Of a DNA stretch of 64,000 bases, positions 36,484 to 45,707 are shown piece by piece. The stretch lies in NCBI RefSeq assembly GCF_000420945.1, contig NZ_ATVX01000016.1, forward strand, positions 29,326 to 93,325, in the 5' to 3' direction. Numbering within the stretch: the first letter of the stretch is position 1; each line of letters opens with the position of its first letter. The notes under the pieces were generated by a model. The model saw only the letters and a list, made by a program, of their open reading frames with translations. It searched no databases and was not told the origin of the DNA. The DNA comes from Butyrivibrio sp. VCB2006 (GTDB lineage Bacteria; Bacillota; Clostridia; Lachnospirales; Lachnospiraceae). Made by a program: the position numbers and the translations under genes.

Positions 36484-37098
36484 TTACTGTCCTTTATTCA
36501 TAAATTTTTGGCACATGTCCACTGCAAACTGCACCGGATACAATTGTACCATGATGGAATCAATAAGGTCACCTATTGTCATCCTAAATGCTATTTTAAC
36601 AAATTTATCATAGGTAGTATCAAACATTTTTTCAAAAACTTTGATACTCTCAACATCAATCTGATTAACTACAGGTGTACTGATATCTGTAGGTACACCG
36701 AGCATAGATGAAAGAGATGTTGCACTTGTCCCCATCATCTGATTCATAGCCTCAGAAGCCGCAGAAAGATGAAGTTCTGTAATCTCTCCTGCAGTATTGG
36801 TTCCATCACCGCCCATCATAAGGTCGGTCATAACCTTAACATCATGCTCTTTCAGAACAAGCACGTTGTTTCCCTGAAGTCCTTTAACATAATGGATCTG
36901 TACAAAGATACAGGTCTTCTCATAATCATCCAAAGCTTCACTTCTCTTAATCATCTTTACATTAGGAGTAGTGATATCAACCTTTTTATTAACCATCATA
37001 CTCAAAGTGGTTGCGGAATTACCCATACTGATATTTGCGATCTCACCAATGATATCTATCTGTTCCTGGGTTAAATTCATATCTTCCAAAATCAGCAC
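36484..37098 (-). CDS. CheC-like phosphatase
   Basis: 204 residues with two CheC active sites of the E-x-x-N form: Glu19/Asn22 in GEIANISMGNSATTLS and Glu116/Asn119 in SEAMNQMMGTSATSLS. These dephosphorylate phospho-CheY in the CheC and FliY families. The SpoA domain that FliY carries after this part is absent, so it is a stand-alone CheC-type protein. It is slightly closer to the FliY phosphatase half in motif spacing. No chemotaxis or flagellar gene adjoins it; the nearest response regulator is the LytTR protein two genes downstream. That regulator or a distant CheY may be its substrate. Confidence 0.8.
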   Translation of the reverse strand: MLILEDMNLTQEQIDIIGEIANISMGNSATTLSMMVNKKVDITTPNVKMIKRSEALDDYEKTCIFVQIHYVKGLQGNNVLVLKEHDVKVMTDLMMGGDGTNTAGEITELHLSAASEAMNQMMGTSATSLSSMLGVPTDISTPVVNQIDVESIKVFEKMFDTTYDKFVKIAFRMTIGDLIDSIMVQLYPVQFAVDMCQKFMNKGQ

Positions 37099-37472
37099 CT
37101 CCTAAAGCTTTAATGTAGAAAAACTCTAATATCATTTTAATATTTCAGCCGCACTCTTGTAAAGAATGTTTACGCTTTAATGATAAAGCTTTATTGTTTT
37201 TTAATACTTTAGAACTGAGTTGGGACTCCTCTTACCATGCGCGTTTTAATGATCGTGCTGAGCGTTTGTGATTGTTTGTTGTTTTTTTATGATTAATTCA
37301 TAAAATTTTAACTGATTGTTTGTGATTAATTTTGATTGTTTTTGATTTTCATTCATGTTATGATTCAACTGTAATTGAAAAGCAATCAATCTTTATTGTT
37401 GTTTTCACAGACATTTCGAGATAACTGATCACAGCTCTCATAATTTTCTTTTTACATCAGGGGGAAACATAA
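37099..37472. promoter_or_regulatory. Divergent control region of fruR and the CheC operon
   Basis: This 374-bp gap is AT-rich. It contains repeated motifs for a DeoR-type repressor: TGATTGTTTGTTGTT (37269-37283), TGATTGTTTGTGATT (37313-37327) and TGATTGTTTTTGATT (37333-37347), the last two exactly 20 bp apart. A possible fruR promoter is TTGTTT (37336-37341), 17 bp, TATGAT (37359-37364), with the repeats over the -35. No gene was found. Confidence 0.55.
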
Positions 37473-38243
37473 ATGCTCACCAAGGAACGCCAGGATTTAA
37501 TAGTTTCATATATAAATGAAAAAAATGCTGTAACAGTTGCAGAGCTTATGGAGGAATTTGGTGCCTCTGCTGCGACAATACGAAGAGATCTGGCCACGCT
37601 TCACGATGAAAAGCGAATAATCAAGGTCTTCGGCGGAGCCACTTCAGTTTCAGACAGCGACGTGAATACCTTTGAGCCAAGTGTTTCAGCCAAAGCGGCG
37701 CTTAATATAGAGGAAAAGGAAGCTATCAGCAGATATGCTGCTTCACTGATTCACGATGACGATTTTGTTTACATTGATTCAGGTACTACAACCCTTGAGA
37801 TGATCAAATACATAACCAATACCAAGGCTAAGTACATCACAAACGGAATCGTTCATGCCAAGAAGCTTTTGGAAAAAGGTCTTAACACCATGATCATTGG
37901 TGGCAGATGCAAACCTACCACAGAGGCCATTATCGGCCCTGACTGTATAGAAGGCATCAGCAAATATCACTTTACCAAGGCTTTCATGGGAACAAACGGA
38001 ATATCACTGCATGCAGGCTATACAACACCTGATGTAGATGAGGCGCTGGTCAAACAGGAAGCTGTCAAACATGCTTATGTTTCGTATATACTGGCTGACC
38101 ACACCAAATTTGGCAAAGTAAGCTCAGTGACCTTTGCCGAGATACCTAACTGCTGCATCATCACTGACAGTGAAGTTTCTAAGAACTACAGCAGTAAAAC
38201 AATCATCAAAAATGTTAACGATGGAGACAAGGAGAAAAAATGA
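37473..38243 (+). CDS. fruR: DeoR-family repressor of the fructose operon
   Basis: 256 residues. The N-terminal DeoR winged helix is typical: TKERQDLIVSYINEKNAVTVAELMEEFGASAATIRRDLATL. The remainder is a DeoR sensor domain with DDFVYIDSGTTTLEM, NGIVHAKKL, IGGRCKPTTEAIIGP and the end FAEIPNCCIITD. Such proteins bind a sugar phosphate, here probably fructose 1-phosphate, and release operator repeats like those found at 37269-37347. It overlaps fruK by 4 bp and heads the operon, so it should regulate itself too. GGGGGAAAC precedes the ATG. Confidence 0.9.
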   Translation: MLTKERQDLIVSYINEKNAVTVAELMEEFGASAATIRRDLATLHDEKRIIKVFGGATSVSDSDVNTFEPSVSAKAALNIEEKEAISRYAASLIHDDDFVYIDSGTTTLEMIKYITNTKAKYITNGIVHAKKLLEKGLNTMIIGGRCKPTTEAIIGPDCIEGISKYHFTKAFMGTNGISLHAGYTTPDVDEALVKQEAVKHAYVSYILADHTKFGKVSSVTFAEIPNCCIITDSEVSKNYSSKTIIKNVNDGDKEKK

Positions 38244-39145
38244 TCTACACAATTACCTTTAATCCCGCAATTGATTACGTTGTGCGCATGGGATCGGAAC
38301 TGCTCCCGGGGATGACTAATCGCTCAGATTCAGAGGAATGCTACTTTGGCGGAAAGGGAATAAACGTTTCTACCATATTGCAGAATCTCGGACTTGAGAA
38401 CACCGCACTTGGCTTTGTAGCCGGTTTTACCGGTAAGGCCATTGCAGAAAGCGTTAACAAAAAAGGAATCAAGGCTGATTTCATTGAGCTTCCTGAGGGA
38501 ATATCAAGAATCAATGTCAAGATTAAGGGCGCTGCTGAGACAGAGATAAATGCCCAGGGTCCTAAGATTCCACAGGAAGCCATCGACAAGCTCTTTTCAC
38601 AGCTTGATGCCCTTAAGGACGGTGACACGATCATCCTGGCAGGAAGCATTCCAAATTCACTTCCAAGCGATATTTATGAAAAGATTCTTGAAAAGCTGTC
38701 AGACAGAAAGATCAATACTGTTGTGGATGCCACCAAAGATCTTTTAAAGAACGTTCTTAAATACCACCCATTTCTCATTAAGCCCAACAACCATGAGCTT
38801 GGAGAAATGTTCGGAACTGTTCTTAAGACAGACGATGAAATCGAAACTCACGCTAAAAAACTACAGGAAATGGGCGCAAGAAATGTACTTATTTCCATGG
38901 CCGGAGACGGCGCAATGCTCATCACTGAAACCGGTGAGAAATTCAGAGTAGGTGTTCCAAAGGGACAGGTTCGTAACTCAGTAGGCGCCGGTGATTCAAT
39001 GGTTGCAGGTTTTGTTGCAGGCTATATGAGGGCTCACGACTACGGAGAAGCTCTCAAGATGGGAACCGCAGCAGGAAGCGCTACTGCTTTCTCTGATGAC
39101 CTGGCAACAGGTGAGGCAATCAAAGAGCTCTACTCTAAGCTTTAA
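38240..39145 (+). CDS. fruK: 1-Phosphofructokinase
   Basis: 301 residues of the PfkB/ribokinase family. It phosphorylates fructose 1-phosphate, the product of the fructose PTS, to fructose 1,6-bisphosphate. Visible landmarks: FNPAIDYVVRM at the start, GGKGINVS (substrate-binding), and the C-terminal anion-hole motif NSVGAGDSMVAGF with the catalytic Asp. It overlaps fruR by 4 bp and is followed by fruA, the standard fruRKA order. Length is typical. Confidence 0.95.
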   Translation: MIYTITFNPAIDYVVRMGSELLPGMTNRSDSEECYFGGKGINVSTILQNLGLENTALGFVAGFTGKAIAESVNKKGIKADFIELPEGISRINVKIKGAAETEINAQGPKIPQEAIDKLFSQLDALKDGDTIILAGSIPNSLPSDIYEKILEKLSDRKINTVVDATKDLLKNVLKYHPFLIKPNNHELGEMFGTVLKTDDEIETHAKKLQEMGARNVLISMAGDGAMLITETGEKFRVGVPKGQVRNSVGAGDSMVAGFVAGYMRAHDYGEALKMGTAAGSATAFSDDLATGEAIKELYSKL

Positions 39146-39229
39146 TGGATATAAGTGAGTGTAATCCACTCTTTATATAAAGAAAAAAGGTACAAGGTAA
39201 ATGGGGAAAAACCCGTAAAGGAGGGACTA

Positions 39230-41155
39230 ATGAAAATCACAGATTTACTCAAAAAAGATGGCATAAGCATCAACGCTTCTGTCGCTGACCAGAACGCAGC
39301 TATTGACGCTCTGATCGATTTACATGAGAAGGTTGGTAATCTTAACAACGTATCTGCTTTCAAAAAAGCAATTCTCGCAAGAGAAGAAAAAGGATCTACA
39401 GCTATCGGAATGGGAATCGCCGTTCCACACGCTAAATCATTTGCTGTAGCAAATCCAGGTCTTTCAGCTATGACTGTTCCGGCAGGCGTAGACTACAAGT
39501 CACTTGACGGAAATCCAAGTAAACTGTTCTTTATGATCGCTGCACCTGATACAGCAGCAGATACTCACCTCGAGGTTCTTTCAAAGCTCATGACTCTTCT
39601 TATGGATCAGTCATTTGCTGCAAAACTTCTCGAAGCTAAGACTCCAGAAGAGTTCCTTAGCATCATCGATGCCAAGGAAGCAGAAAAAGATAAAGAAGAA
39701 GCCGCTAAGAAGGCTGCTGCAGCAGCTCCTGCTCCGGCTCCTAAAAAGCTCCTTGGTGTTACAGCATGTCCTACAGGTATCGCTCATACCTTCATGGCAG
39801 CTGAAGCTCTCGAGCTTAAGGCAAAAGAAATGGGTCTTTCAATCAAGGTTGAGAAAGACGGTTCTGCAGGCGCTAAAGACGTTCTTACAGCAAGCGAAAT
39901 TGCTGAGGCAGATGCAATCATCATTGCCTGCGACAAGAACATCGATATGGGAAGATTCGATGGCAAGGAAGTTATCATTACTTCTACCAAGGAAGCCATC
40001 CACAATCCTGAAGCTCTTCTCAAGAAGGCAACAGACGGCGAGACAACTCACTACAAGCACACAGGCGCTGTAACAAAGACTTCTGATACAGCAAACGAGT
40101 CAATCGGAAGACAGCTTTACAAGCACCTTATGAATGGTGTATCACACATGCTTCCATTCGTTATTGGTGGCGGTATCCTGATTGCTATCGCATTCCTTCT
40201 TGATGATTATTCAATTGATCCTAGCAACTTTGGTTCAAACACACCGGTTGCTGCATGGTTTAAGACAATAGGCGGCGTTGCATTCGGCTTCATGCTTCCT
40301 ATTCTTGCAGGTTTCATTGCTCAGAGTATTGCTGACCGTCCAGGTCTTGCAGTTGGTTTTGTAGGTGGTGCTCTTGCATCAACAGGTGCTACTTTTGCAG
40401 CTCCCGGCGGAGATATTCCTTCAGCTTTCCTTGGTGCTTTGGTAGCCGGTTTTGCTGCTGGTTATATTGTTCTTTTCCTGGAAAAGATCTGCGAAAAGCT
40501 TCCACAGGCCCTTGAGGGAATTAAGCCGGTTCTCATCTATCCTCTCTGCGGTATCCTTGTGATCGGTCTTGTAATGTGCGCTATCAACCCTATCGTTGGT
40601 GCTCTTAATGCATGGATCACAGGTGTCCTCGAAGGAATGGGAACAGGTTCTATCGTAGCTCTTGGTGTTCTCCTTGGCGCTATGATGGCAACAGATATGG
40701 GTGGCCCTCTTAACAAGGCTGCATACGTATTCGGAACTGCTGCTCTTGCAAACCAGAACGAAACAGGCTTCATGATCATGGCTGCAGTTATGGTTGGTGG
40801 TATGGTTCCTCCAATCGCTATCGCACTTGCAACTCTTATTTTCAAAAACAAGTTCACAGCAGCTGAGAGAAAATCAGGTCCTGTAAACTTCATCATGGGA
40901 CTTTGCTTCATCACTGAGGGTGCTATCCCATTTGCAGCTGCAGATCCACTCAGAGTAATCCCATCTCTTATGGTTGGCTCTGGTGTAGCAGGCGCATTAT
41001 CAATGGTATTTAGATGCACACTCCGCGCTCCTCACGGCGGAATCTTCGTATTCCCTGTTGTCGGAAACGTTGGAATGTATCTTGTAGCTCTCCTTGTTGG
41101 ATCAGTAGTTGGATGTCTCATGCTTGGTCTTCTCAAGAAAAAAGTAGAAGAATAA
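39230..41155 (+). CDS. fruA: Fructose-specific PTS enzyme IIABC
   Basis: 641 residues from the ATG at 39230, which has AAAGGAGGG just upstream; a longer frame beginning at 39155 lacks one. EIIA occupies residues 1-150 with the phosphorylated His67 (AVPHAKS). An Ala/Lys/Pro linker leads to EIIB at about 173-270 with the phosphorylated Cys180 in GVTACPTGIAHTFMAAEAL. EIIC follows, with about nine or ten membrane segments and the phrase GGALASTGATFAAPGGDIPS. It takes up fructose and phosphorylates it to fructose 1-phosphate. The genes for its phosphate donors ptsH and ptsI follow in the same direction. Confidence 0.95.
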   Translation: MKITDLLKKDGISINASVADQNAAIDALIDLHEKVGNLNNVSAFKKAILAREEKGSTAIGMGIAVPHAKSFAVANPGLSAMTVPAGVDYKSLDGNPSKLFFMIAAPDTAADTHLEVLSKLMTLLMDQSFAAKLLEAKTPEEFLSIIDAKEAEKDKEEAAKKAAAAAPAPAPKKLLGVTACPTGIAHTFMAAEALELKAKEMGLSIKVEKDGSAGAKDVLTASEIAEADAIIIACDKNIDMGRFDGKEVIITSTKEAIHNPEALLKKATDGETTHYKHTGAVTKTSDTANESIGRQLYKHLMNGVSHMLPFVIGGGILIAIAFLLDDYSIDPSNFGSNTPVAAWFKTIGGVAFGFMLPILAGFIAQSIADRPGLAVGFVGGALASTGATFAAPGGDIPSAFLGALVAGFAAGYIVLFLEKICEKLPQALEGIKPVLIYPLCGILVIGLVMCAINPIVGALNAWITGVLEGMGTGSIVALGVLLGAMMATDMGGPLNKAAYVFGTAALANQNETGFMIMAAVMVGGMVPPIAIALATLIFKNKFTAAERKSGPVNFIMGLCFITEGAIPFAAADPLRVIPSLMVGSGVAGALSMVFRCTLRAPHGGIFVFPVVGNVGMYLVALLVGSVVGCLMLGLLKKKVEE

Positions 41156-41169
41156 TTTGTAGCTAACAT

Positions 41170-41196
41170 GCACAGTCGGCTAAGTGCCGGCTGTGC
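41170..41196 (+). other. Intergenic hairpin between fruA and ptsH
   Basis: GCACAGTCGGC (41170-41180) pairs with GCCGGCTGTGC (41186-41196) around TAAGT, with one non-canonical pair. No T-run follows, so it may set mRNA stability or partial read-through, giving different amounts of FruA and HPr. Confidence 0.55.
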
Positions 41197-41225
41197 CTTG
41201 GCAATATAGAAAGGAAATATTAAAT

Positions 41226-41489
41226 ATGGTATCACAGAAAATCACAGTAACTAACGAACAGGGAATGCACATGCGTCCGGCAAGTCTCTTTTGCCAGACT
41301 GTTACTCCTTTTGCAAGTGACGTTAAGGTAGTATTCAACGGCACAACATATGATGCAAAGAGCGTTATGATGCTCATGAGCGCATGTATCAAATGCGGAA
41401 GCGAAATCGAGATCGTGTGTGATGGTCCTGATGAGGCAGACGCCCTCAAAAAGGCTATCGAGCTTGTTGAAAGTGGACTTGGTGACTAA
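41226..41489 (+). CDS. ptsH: Phosphocarrier protein HPr
   Basis: 87 residues from the ATG at 41226, with AAAGGAAAT upstream; a longer frame from 41184 is unlikely. His15 (EQGMHMRPAS) carries phosphate from enzyme I to EIIA. Ser46 (DAKSVMMLMS) is the HPr kinase site that makes the CcpA co-repressor in Firmicutes, so this HPr can serve both transport and catabolite control. It sits between fruA and ptsI, 18 bp before the latter. Confidence 0.95.
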   Translation: MVSQKITVTNEQGMHMRPASLFCQTVTPFASDVKVVFNGTTYDAKSVMMLMSACIKCGSEIEIVCDGPDEADALKKAIELVESGLGD

Positions 41490-41507
41490 TATCCCGGGAG
41501 GTACTGA

Positions 41508-43214
41508 ATGTACAAAGGAATAGCAGCTTCCAGAGGAATTGGAATCGGCAGCATCTGCGTTATCGTAGAGCACGACCTTTCCTTTGAGAAGAAAAAGATT
41601 GAAGATACAGCCGCTGAAAAAACACGTTTCCAGTCTGCAGTTGATTCTTTTAAAGAAGAGACCATGAAACAGGCTGAGGATATAAGGAAAAGAATCGGTC
41701 CCAAGGAAGCAGAAATCCTTGAGGGCCACCTTGTTATGATTTCCGATCCTTCCATGTCCGGTGAGATGACCAAAATGATAGATGCCGGCCAGTGTGCCGA
41801 AGCTGCCGTAGAGGCAGTCTGTGACATGTTTATCGGCATGTTCTCACAGATGGACGACGAAATGATGAAGCAGCGTGCTTCCGATATCAGCGATATCAAG
41901 GTTAGTTTGTTAAAGCTCCTTTTAGGAATCAAAGATATTGATATTAGCAAAGTTGAACCCGGAACAATCCTGGTTGCCAAGGATCTTACTCCTTCCATGA
42001 CATCCCAGATCAACAACAAAAATGTTGCCGGAATCATCACTGAAGTGGGCGGTAAGACTTCTCACTCTGCTATCCTTGCAAGAGCCCTTGAAATCCCCGC
42101 AGTTTTGTCAGTGGCCGATATAACCACATTGGTAAAAGATAAAGACACTGCCATCGTAGATGGTACTGAAGGTATTGTTTATATCAATCCTGAAGGAGAC
42201 GTTTTATCCAAATACCTTATAAAGCGTGAGGATTTCATCCGCAAGCAGTCCGAGCTTAAGGGATTTTTAGGAAAAGAAACTGTCACAGCAGATGGCGATG
42301 CTGTTGAACTTTTCTGTAATATTGGAACACCCAAAGATGCCAAAAAAGCTCTTGAATGTGACGGCGAAGGCATAGGTCTTTTCCGCTCAGAGTTCCTGTT
42401 TATGGACAACAATCACCTTCCTACCGAGGAAGAACAGTTTAATGCATACAAGGAAGCTGCTGTTATCATGGGTGGTAAGACAGTAATTATCAGAACCCTT
42501 GATATTGGCGGCGACAAGGACATTCCTTACCTTGGAATGAAGAAGGAAGAAAATCCATTCCTTGGTTACAGAGCTGTAAGATATTGCCTTGGAAACAAAG
42601 AGGCATACATGATGCAGCTAAGAGCCATTGTAAGAGCCAGCGCTTTTGGTAAGGTAAAGATCATGCTTCCTCTTGTAACCTGCGTTGATGAACTTCGCGA
42701 GGTTAAGGAAATGGTTGCTGAGATCAAAAAGGATTTCGATACAAACGGCATAGACTACGACAAGAACATTGAAGTCGGTTGTATGATTGAAACACCTGCA
42801 GCCTCTCTTATCGCAGATATCCTTGCAAAAGAGGCAGATTTCTTCTCAATCGGAACCAATGACCTTACACAGTACACCATGAGTGTAGACAGAGGAAACA
42901 GTGACGTTGCTTACCTTTACTCCACCTTCCAGCCTTCCGTACTTCGTTCAATAAAGCACATTATTGAATGCGGAAGAAATGCAGGAATTCCTGTAGGAAT
43001 GTGCGGAGAAGCTGCCGCTGATCCTCTTATGATCCCGCTTCTGATCTCATTTGGACTTACAGAGTTTTCTGTTAACCCGGTTCTGGTTCTGACAGCCCGC
43101 TGCATTATTTCCAAATGGAGCAAAAAAGAGGCTGATGAACTCACAGAGAAGATCATGAGTCTTTCAACCGAAAAAGAAATCGTAGCCGCACTAAAAGAAG
43201 CTTCTAAAGACTGA
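41508..43214 (+). CDS. ptsI: PTS enzyme I (phosphoenolpyruvate-protein phosphotransferase)
   Basis: 568 residues, normal length. It moves phosphate from phosphoenolpyruvate to HPr. The active His186 is in EVGGKTSHSAILAR. The PEP-binding barrel shows GIGLFRSEFLFMD, IRTLDIGGDKDIPYLG, GCMIETPAASLIAD, SIGTNDLTQYTMSVDR and the C-terminal GMCGEAAAD with the conserved Cys. The start MYKGIAASRGIGIG is classic, with GGGAGG upstream. It is the last gene of the operon and a strong terminator follows. Confidence 0.95.
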   Translation: MYKGIAASRGIGIGSICVIVEHDLSFEKKKIEDTAAEKTRFQSAVDSFKEETMKQAEDIRKRIGPKEAEILEGHLVMISDPSMSGEMTKMIDAGQCAEAAVEAVCDMFIGMFSQMDDEMMKQRASDISDIKVSLLKLLLGIKDIDISKVEPGTILVAKDLTPSMTSQINNKNVAGIITEVGGKTSHSAILARALEIPAVLSVADITTLVKDKDTAIVDGTEGIVYINPEGDVLSKYLIKREDFIRKQSELKGFLGKETVTADGDAVELFCNIGTPKDAKKALECDGEGIGLFRSEFLFMDNNHLPTEEEQFNAYKEAAVIMGGKTVIIRTLDIGGDKDIPYLGMKKEENPFLGYRAVRYCLGNKEAYMMQLRAIVRASAFGKVKIMLPLVTCVDELREVKEMVAEIKKDFDTNGIDYDKNIEVGCMIETPAASLIADILAKEADFFSIGTNDLTQYTMSVDRGNSDVAYLYSTFQPSVLRSIKHIIECGRNAGIPVGMCGEAAADPLMIPLLISFGLTEFSVNPVLVLTARCIISKWSKKEADELTEKIMSLSTEKEIVAALKEASKD

Positions 43215-43234
43215 TATTTAGTTTAGATAAAATG

Positions 43235-43274
43235 AAAGATCCCTAAACCATTTGTGATTTAGGGATCTTTTTTT
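43235..43274 (+). terminator. Terminator of the fru-pts operon
   Basis: AAAGATCCCTAAA (43235-43247) pairs perfectly with TTTAGGGATCTTT (43258-43270) and is followed by further T residues, 20 bp after the ptsI stop. Confidence 0.9.
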
Positions 43275-43325
43275 ACATCCTTAAGGGGATGTATATGGAG
43301 TGGACGTATGAAGTATGAAACCTGG

Positions 43326-43574
43326 TCACGAAGCGTTTTGTCGTGATTCAGGTAACTGAGCAAGTAAATCATTGACGGGAACAGGTCTGTAATCTATTCC
43401 CAAAACATGCATGGTGACCTCATCTACAAAGATATCGTAGATCATCCATTCAGTAGAAAAACTAATCTCAAAAAAACCATCCTGAGTAGTTATAATAGTA
43501 TCTCTCATTTCCTGTTCCGAAACGCCTGCTGCATTTGCCGCGGCGTAAATAGCCATATTCTTTTTATTTACCAT
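43326..43574 (-). CDS. Small hypothetical protein, 82 residues
   Basis: Start chosen at the ATG at 43574 because AAGGAGA lies 6 bases upstream; a further upstream frame start at 43595 would place that site inside the gene. The N-terminus (MAIYAAANAAGVSEQEMRDTII) looks like a small amphipathic helix bundle, and the middle (GFFEISFSTEWMIYDIFVDEVTMHVLGIDYRP) like two or three beta strands. No signal peptide or membrane segment. It lies just after the BlaR-like gene on the same strand. No family recognised. Confidence 0.55.
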   Translation of the reverse strand: MVNKKNMAIYAAANAAGVSEQEMRDTIITTQDGFFEISFSTEWMIYDIFVDEVTMHVLGIDYRPVPVNDLLAQLPESRQNAS

Positions 43575-43608
43575 AGCTTTTCTCCTTGTTGTCAAAACAT
43601 ACTATCTG

Positions 43609-45252
43609 TTAGTGAAAACCTCCAAGTAAACCGTCTACTATTCCAATACTATATGATGCTATATCTGTAACTTCTCCTCCAATATCTGCCGCCTCATTCA
43701 AGGCCTCTCCTACCACATCATTAACAAGCTCATCTGACGCAGCTATTACTCCATCCACTGCTGTCAAAGTGTCAGCTATATATGATGTTTCCCCATAATA
43801 ATCTGAACCGCTGTTTGAATTATTCTCAGGATTATATACCCTATTGGCAGATGTATCTGCCGGTTCTGAAACAGAAACTTCTACGCTGTCATTTCCTTCA
43901 TTAACACTTACGTTTACAGAATTGTCGCTTACTTCCACATTGACGGAATCATTGTTATGAAGAGCATCCGTTCCTGATGTTTGCACAACAGTCACGTTAA
44001 CGGAATCATTTTTTTCCTGAAGAGTCTTAACTTCCTCTTTGCCGGGAGAATATGGCATATTTGCAGCTGTCCTCTCATTTCCGTTTGTGTATGGAAGGTT
44101 AATGACTCCCTGTTCATCCTCTTCAACGTAATCATCGTAGTCTTCTCCGGTATAGGTAATACCTTTGATATTTTCCTGCAAGTATAAATCAGAGCCTCTG
44201 ATTTCTACTTCCTTGGAAGCCTTATACTCTGCTTCATCCTTCAAAGACTCCAGCGGAATCAGGGCTACCTCTACCTTATCTGCAGCCCTTGTAAAAGAGC
44301 ATATGGAAAGCGAACCACATAGGATAACCAGCATGGCTACAAGGTAATAGGTCGTCTTTTTGTAATTAAAGATCTGCTTGACTCTGGTGCCGACCCCAAC
44401 TTCGCCAAAAGCTACCGGGTAGCCAACAGCAAGCCTTCTGCCTGTACTGCAGGAGAGAAGGGACTTGGCATAGGATTTCTTTTCATCTAAAGACATGTCC
44501 CTGATTACTCTCTCATCGCAAGCAAGCTCAATATCTCTGCTAAACAAAACAAATGATACCCATACAAGAGGATTAAACCAGTGAATAGCAACCAGAATAA
44601 ATCCCAGCTGTTTTCTTATGTGATCAAGTCTCTTAAGATGTGCTGTCTCATGGGCAAGGACATTATTGATAGTATCAAGATCAAGTCCTGAGGGCAGATA
44701 AATCGTAGGTCTAAGAAGCCCAAAGACAAAGGGGCTTTCCACATCATCACACACATACACTCTTTCACTTGAGTTGTACCTGATAGAAGCCCTGGTTTTC
44801 CGCCAGATTTTAAAAAAGCTATACCCTGAATACCCAAGAACTGCAAGCATACCAATGAGCCAAATTATCTCGAGAACCATGATACTTCCCTGATGTTTTT
44901 TGTTCTCACTGTTTTTCTCTACTGCTGTTGTTTCACTCTTATAAGCGTCAGTTACGTAAGCTACCTGTGTATCTGCTGAAGAATCGAAAGCAGTTCCGGA
45001 TACTGTCATTTCTTCATTTTTTGTGTCCCCGTCAGCAAAAAACTGTTCTACAGCACTTCCAAAATTTGGCATAAATCCAAGTCCCGATTCAAACTGGACC
45101 GGTACAATAAGCCGCAGCGCCACAATAGCCCACAGCGCTCCCATAAACCACTTAGGAGCCCTTTTAAGCGGGATTCTGACAATTATCACGGCTATCATAA
45201 GAACAAGCGCAGCTATGCTCATTCCCAGAACCTTTATAAATAAATACCCCAT
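43609..45252 (-). CDS. M56 (BlaR1-type) membrane metalloprotease with unusual ectodomain
   Basis: 547 residues. Membrane segments at about 5-27, 38-54, 125-146 and near 305 frame a cytoplasmic zinc protease with HETAHLKRLDH (HEXXH) and a downstream RDIELACDERVIRD that provides the third ligand. In BlaR1/MecR1 the protease is switched on by an outside sensor and cuts the BlaI repressor. Here the C-terminal ectodomain of about 230 residues is not a penicillin-binding domain; it contains Asn/Ser/Val-rich repeats (NDSVNV, NDSVNVEVSD, NDSVEVSVSE) and lacks Ser-X-X-Lys. The signal is therefore probably not a beta-lactam. The blaI-like gene starts upstream, 32 bp away. Confidence 0.85.
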   Translation of the reverse strand: MGYLFIKVLGMSIAALVLMIAVIIVRIPLKRAPKWFMGALWAIVALRLIVPVQFESGLGFMPNFGSAVEQFFADGDTKNEEMTVSGTAFDSSADTQVAYVTDAYKSETTAVEKNSENKKHQGSIMVLEIIWLIGMLAVLGYSGYSFFKIWRKTRASIRYNSSERVYVCDDVESPFVFGLLRPTIYLPSGLDLDTINNVLAHETAHLKRLDHIRKQLGFILVAIHWFNPLVWVSFVLFSRDIELACDERVIRDMSLDEKKSYAKSLLSCSTGRRLAVGYPVAFGEVGVGTRVKQIFNYKKTTYYLVAMLVILCGSLSICSFTRAADKVEVALIPLESLKDEAEYKASKEVEIRGSDLYLQENIKGITYTGEDYDDYVEEDEQGVINLPYTNGNERTAANMPYSPGKEEVKTLQEKNDSVNVTVVQTSGTDALHNNDSVNVEVSDNSVNVSVNEGNDSVEVSVSEPADTSANRVYNPENNSNSGSDYYGETSYIADTLTAVDGVIAASDELVNDVVGEALNEAADIGGEVTDIASYSIGIVDGLLGGFH

Positions 45253-45284
45253 ATAATCACCCTTTGCCGATTAAATCATCAGCA

Positions 45285-45635
45285 TTATTTTCCGTCTATA
45301 ATCTTTCTAATCTCTTCTATCTCTTTGTCAGAGAGTTTCTGTCTGGAGGTAAAAGCAGCCAAAAATGCCGGCAGTGATCCTCCGAAAGCCTCATTAACAA
45401 AGTCCTCGCTCTTTTTGGTATAGAACTCATCCTTGGAAATCCTGGAGGTAACTACACCGTCCACATTCTGGAACATTCCCTTATCACAAAGCTTTTTTAA
45501 AACTGTATAGGTTGTGGACTTCTTCCAATCGAACTTCTCTGCGCAGAGCCTTACCAGTTCTCCGGATGCAACAGGCTCATTATCCCAGATCAACTCAGCA
45601 AATTTCATTTGTACTTCGCCAAATTCTACGGCCAT
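45285..45635 (-). CDS. BlaI/MecI-family transcriptional repressor
   Basis: 116 residues. Winged-helix phrases fit the Penicillinase_R family: EFGEVQMKFAELIWDNEPVASGELVRLC, KFDWKKSTTYTVLKKLCDKGMF, and a C-terminal dimerisation helix (FLAAFTSRQKLSDKEIEEIRKIID). GAGGTAGGA precedes the ATG. It represses its own operon, and the partner M56 protease, encoded 32 bp downstream, would cleave it on induction. Two dyads that suit it lie 70-120 bp upstream. Confidence 0.9.
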   Translation of the reverse strand: MAVEFGEVQMKFAELIWDNEPVASGELVRLCAEKFDWKKSTTYTVLKKLCDKGMFQNVDGVVTSRISKDEFYTKKSEDFVNEAFGGSLPAFLAAFTSRQKLSDKEIEEIRKIIDGK

Positions 45636-45707
45636 ATTCCTACCTCGTGTCTTACTAATGGTTATAGGTATCGGTTGCCATTATTTAGATAAAATATTTT
45701 GCGCATG

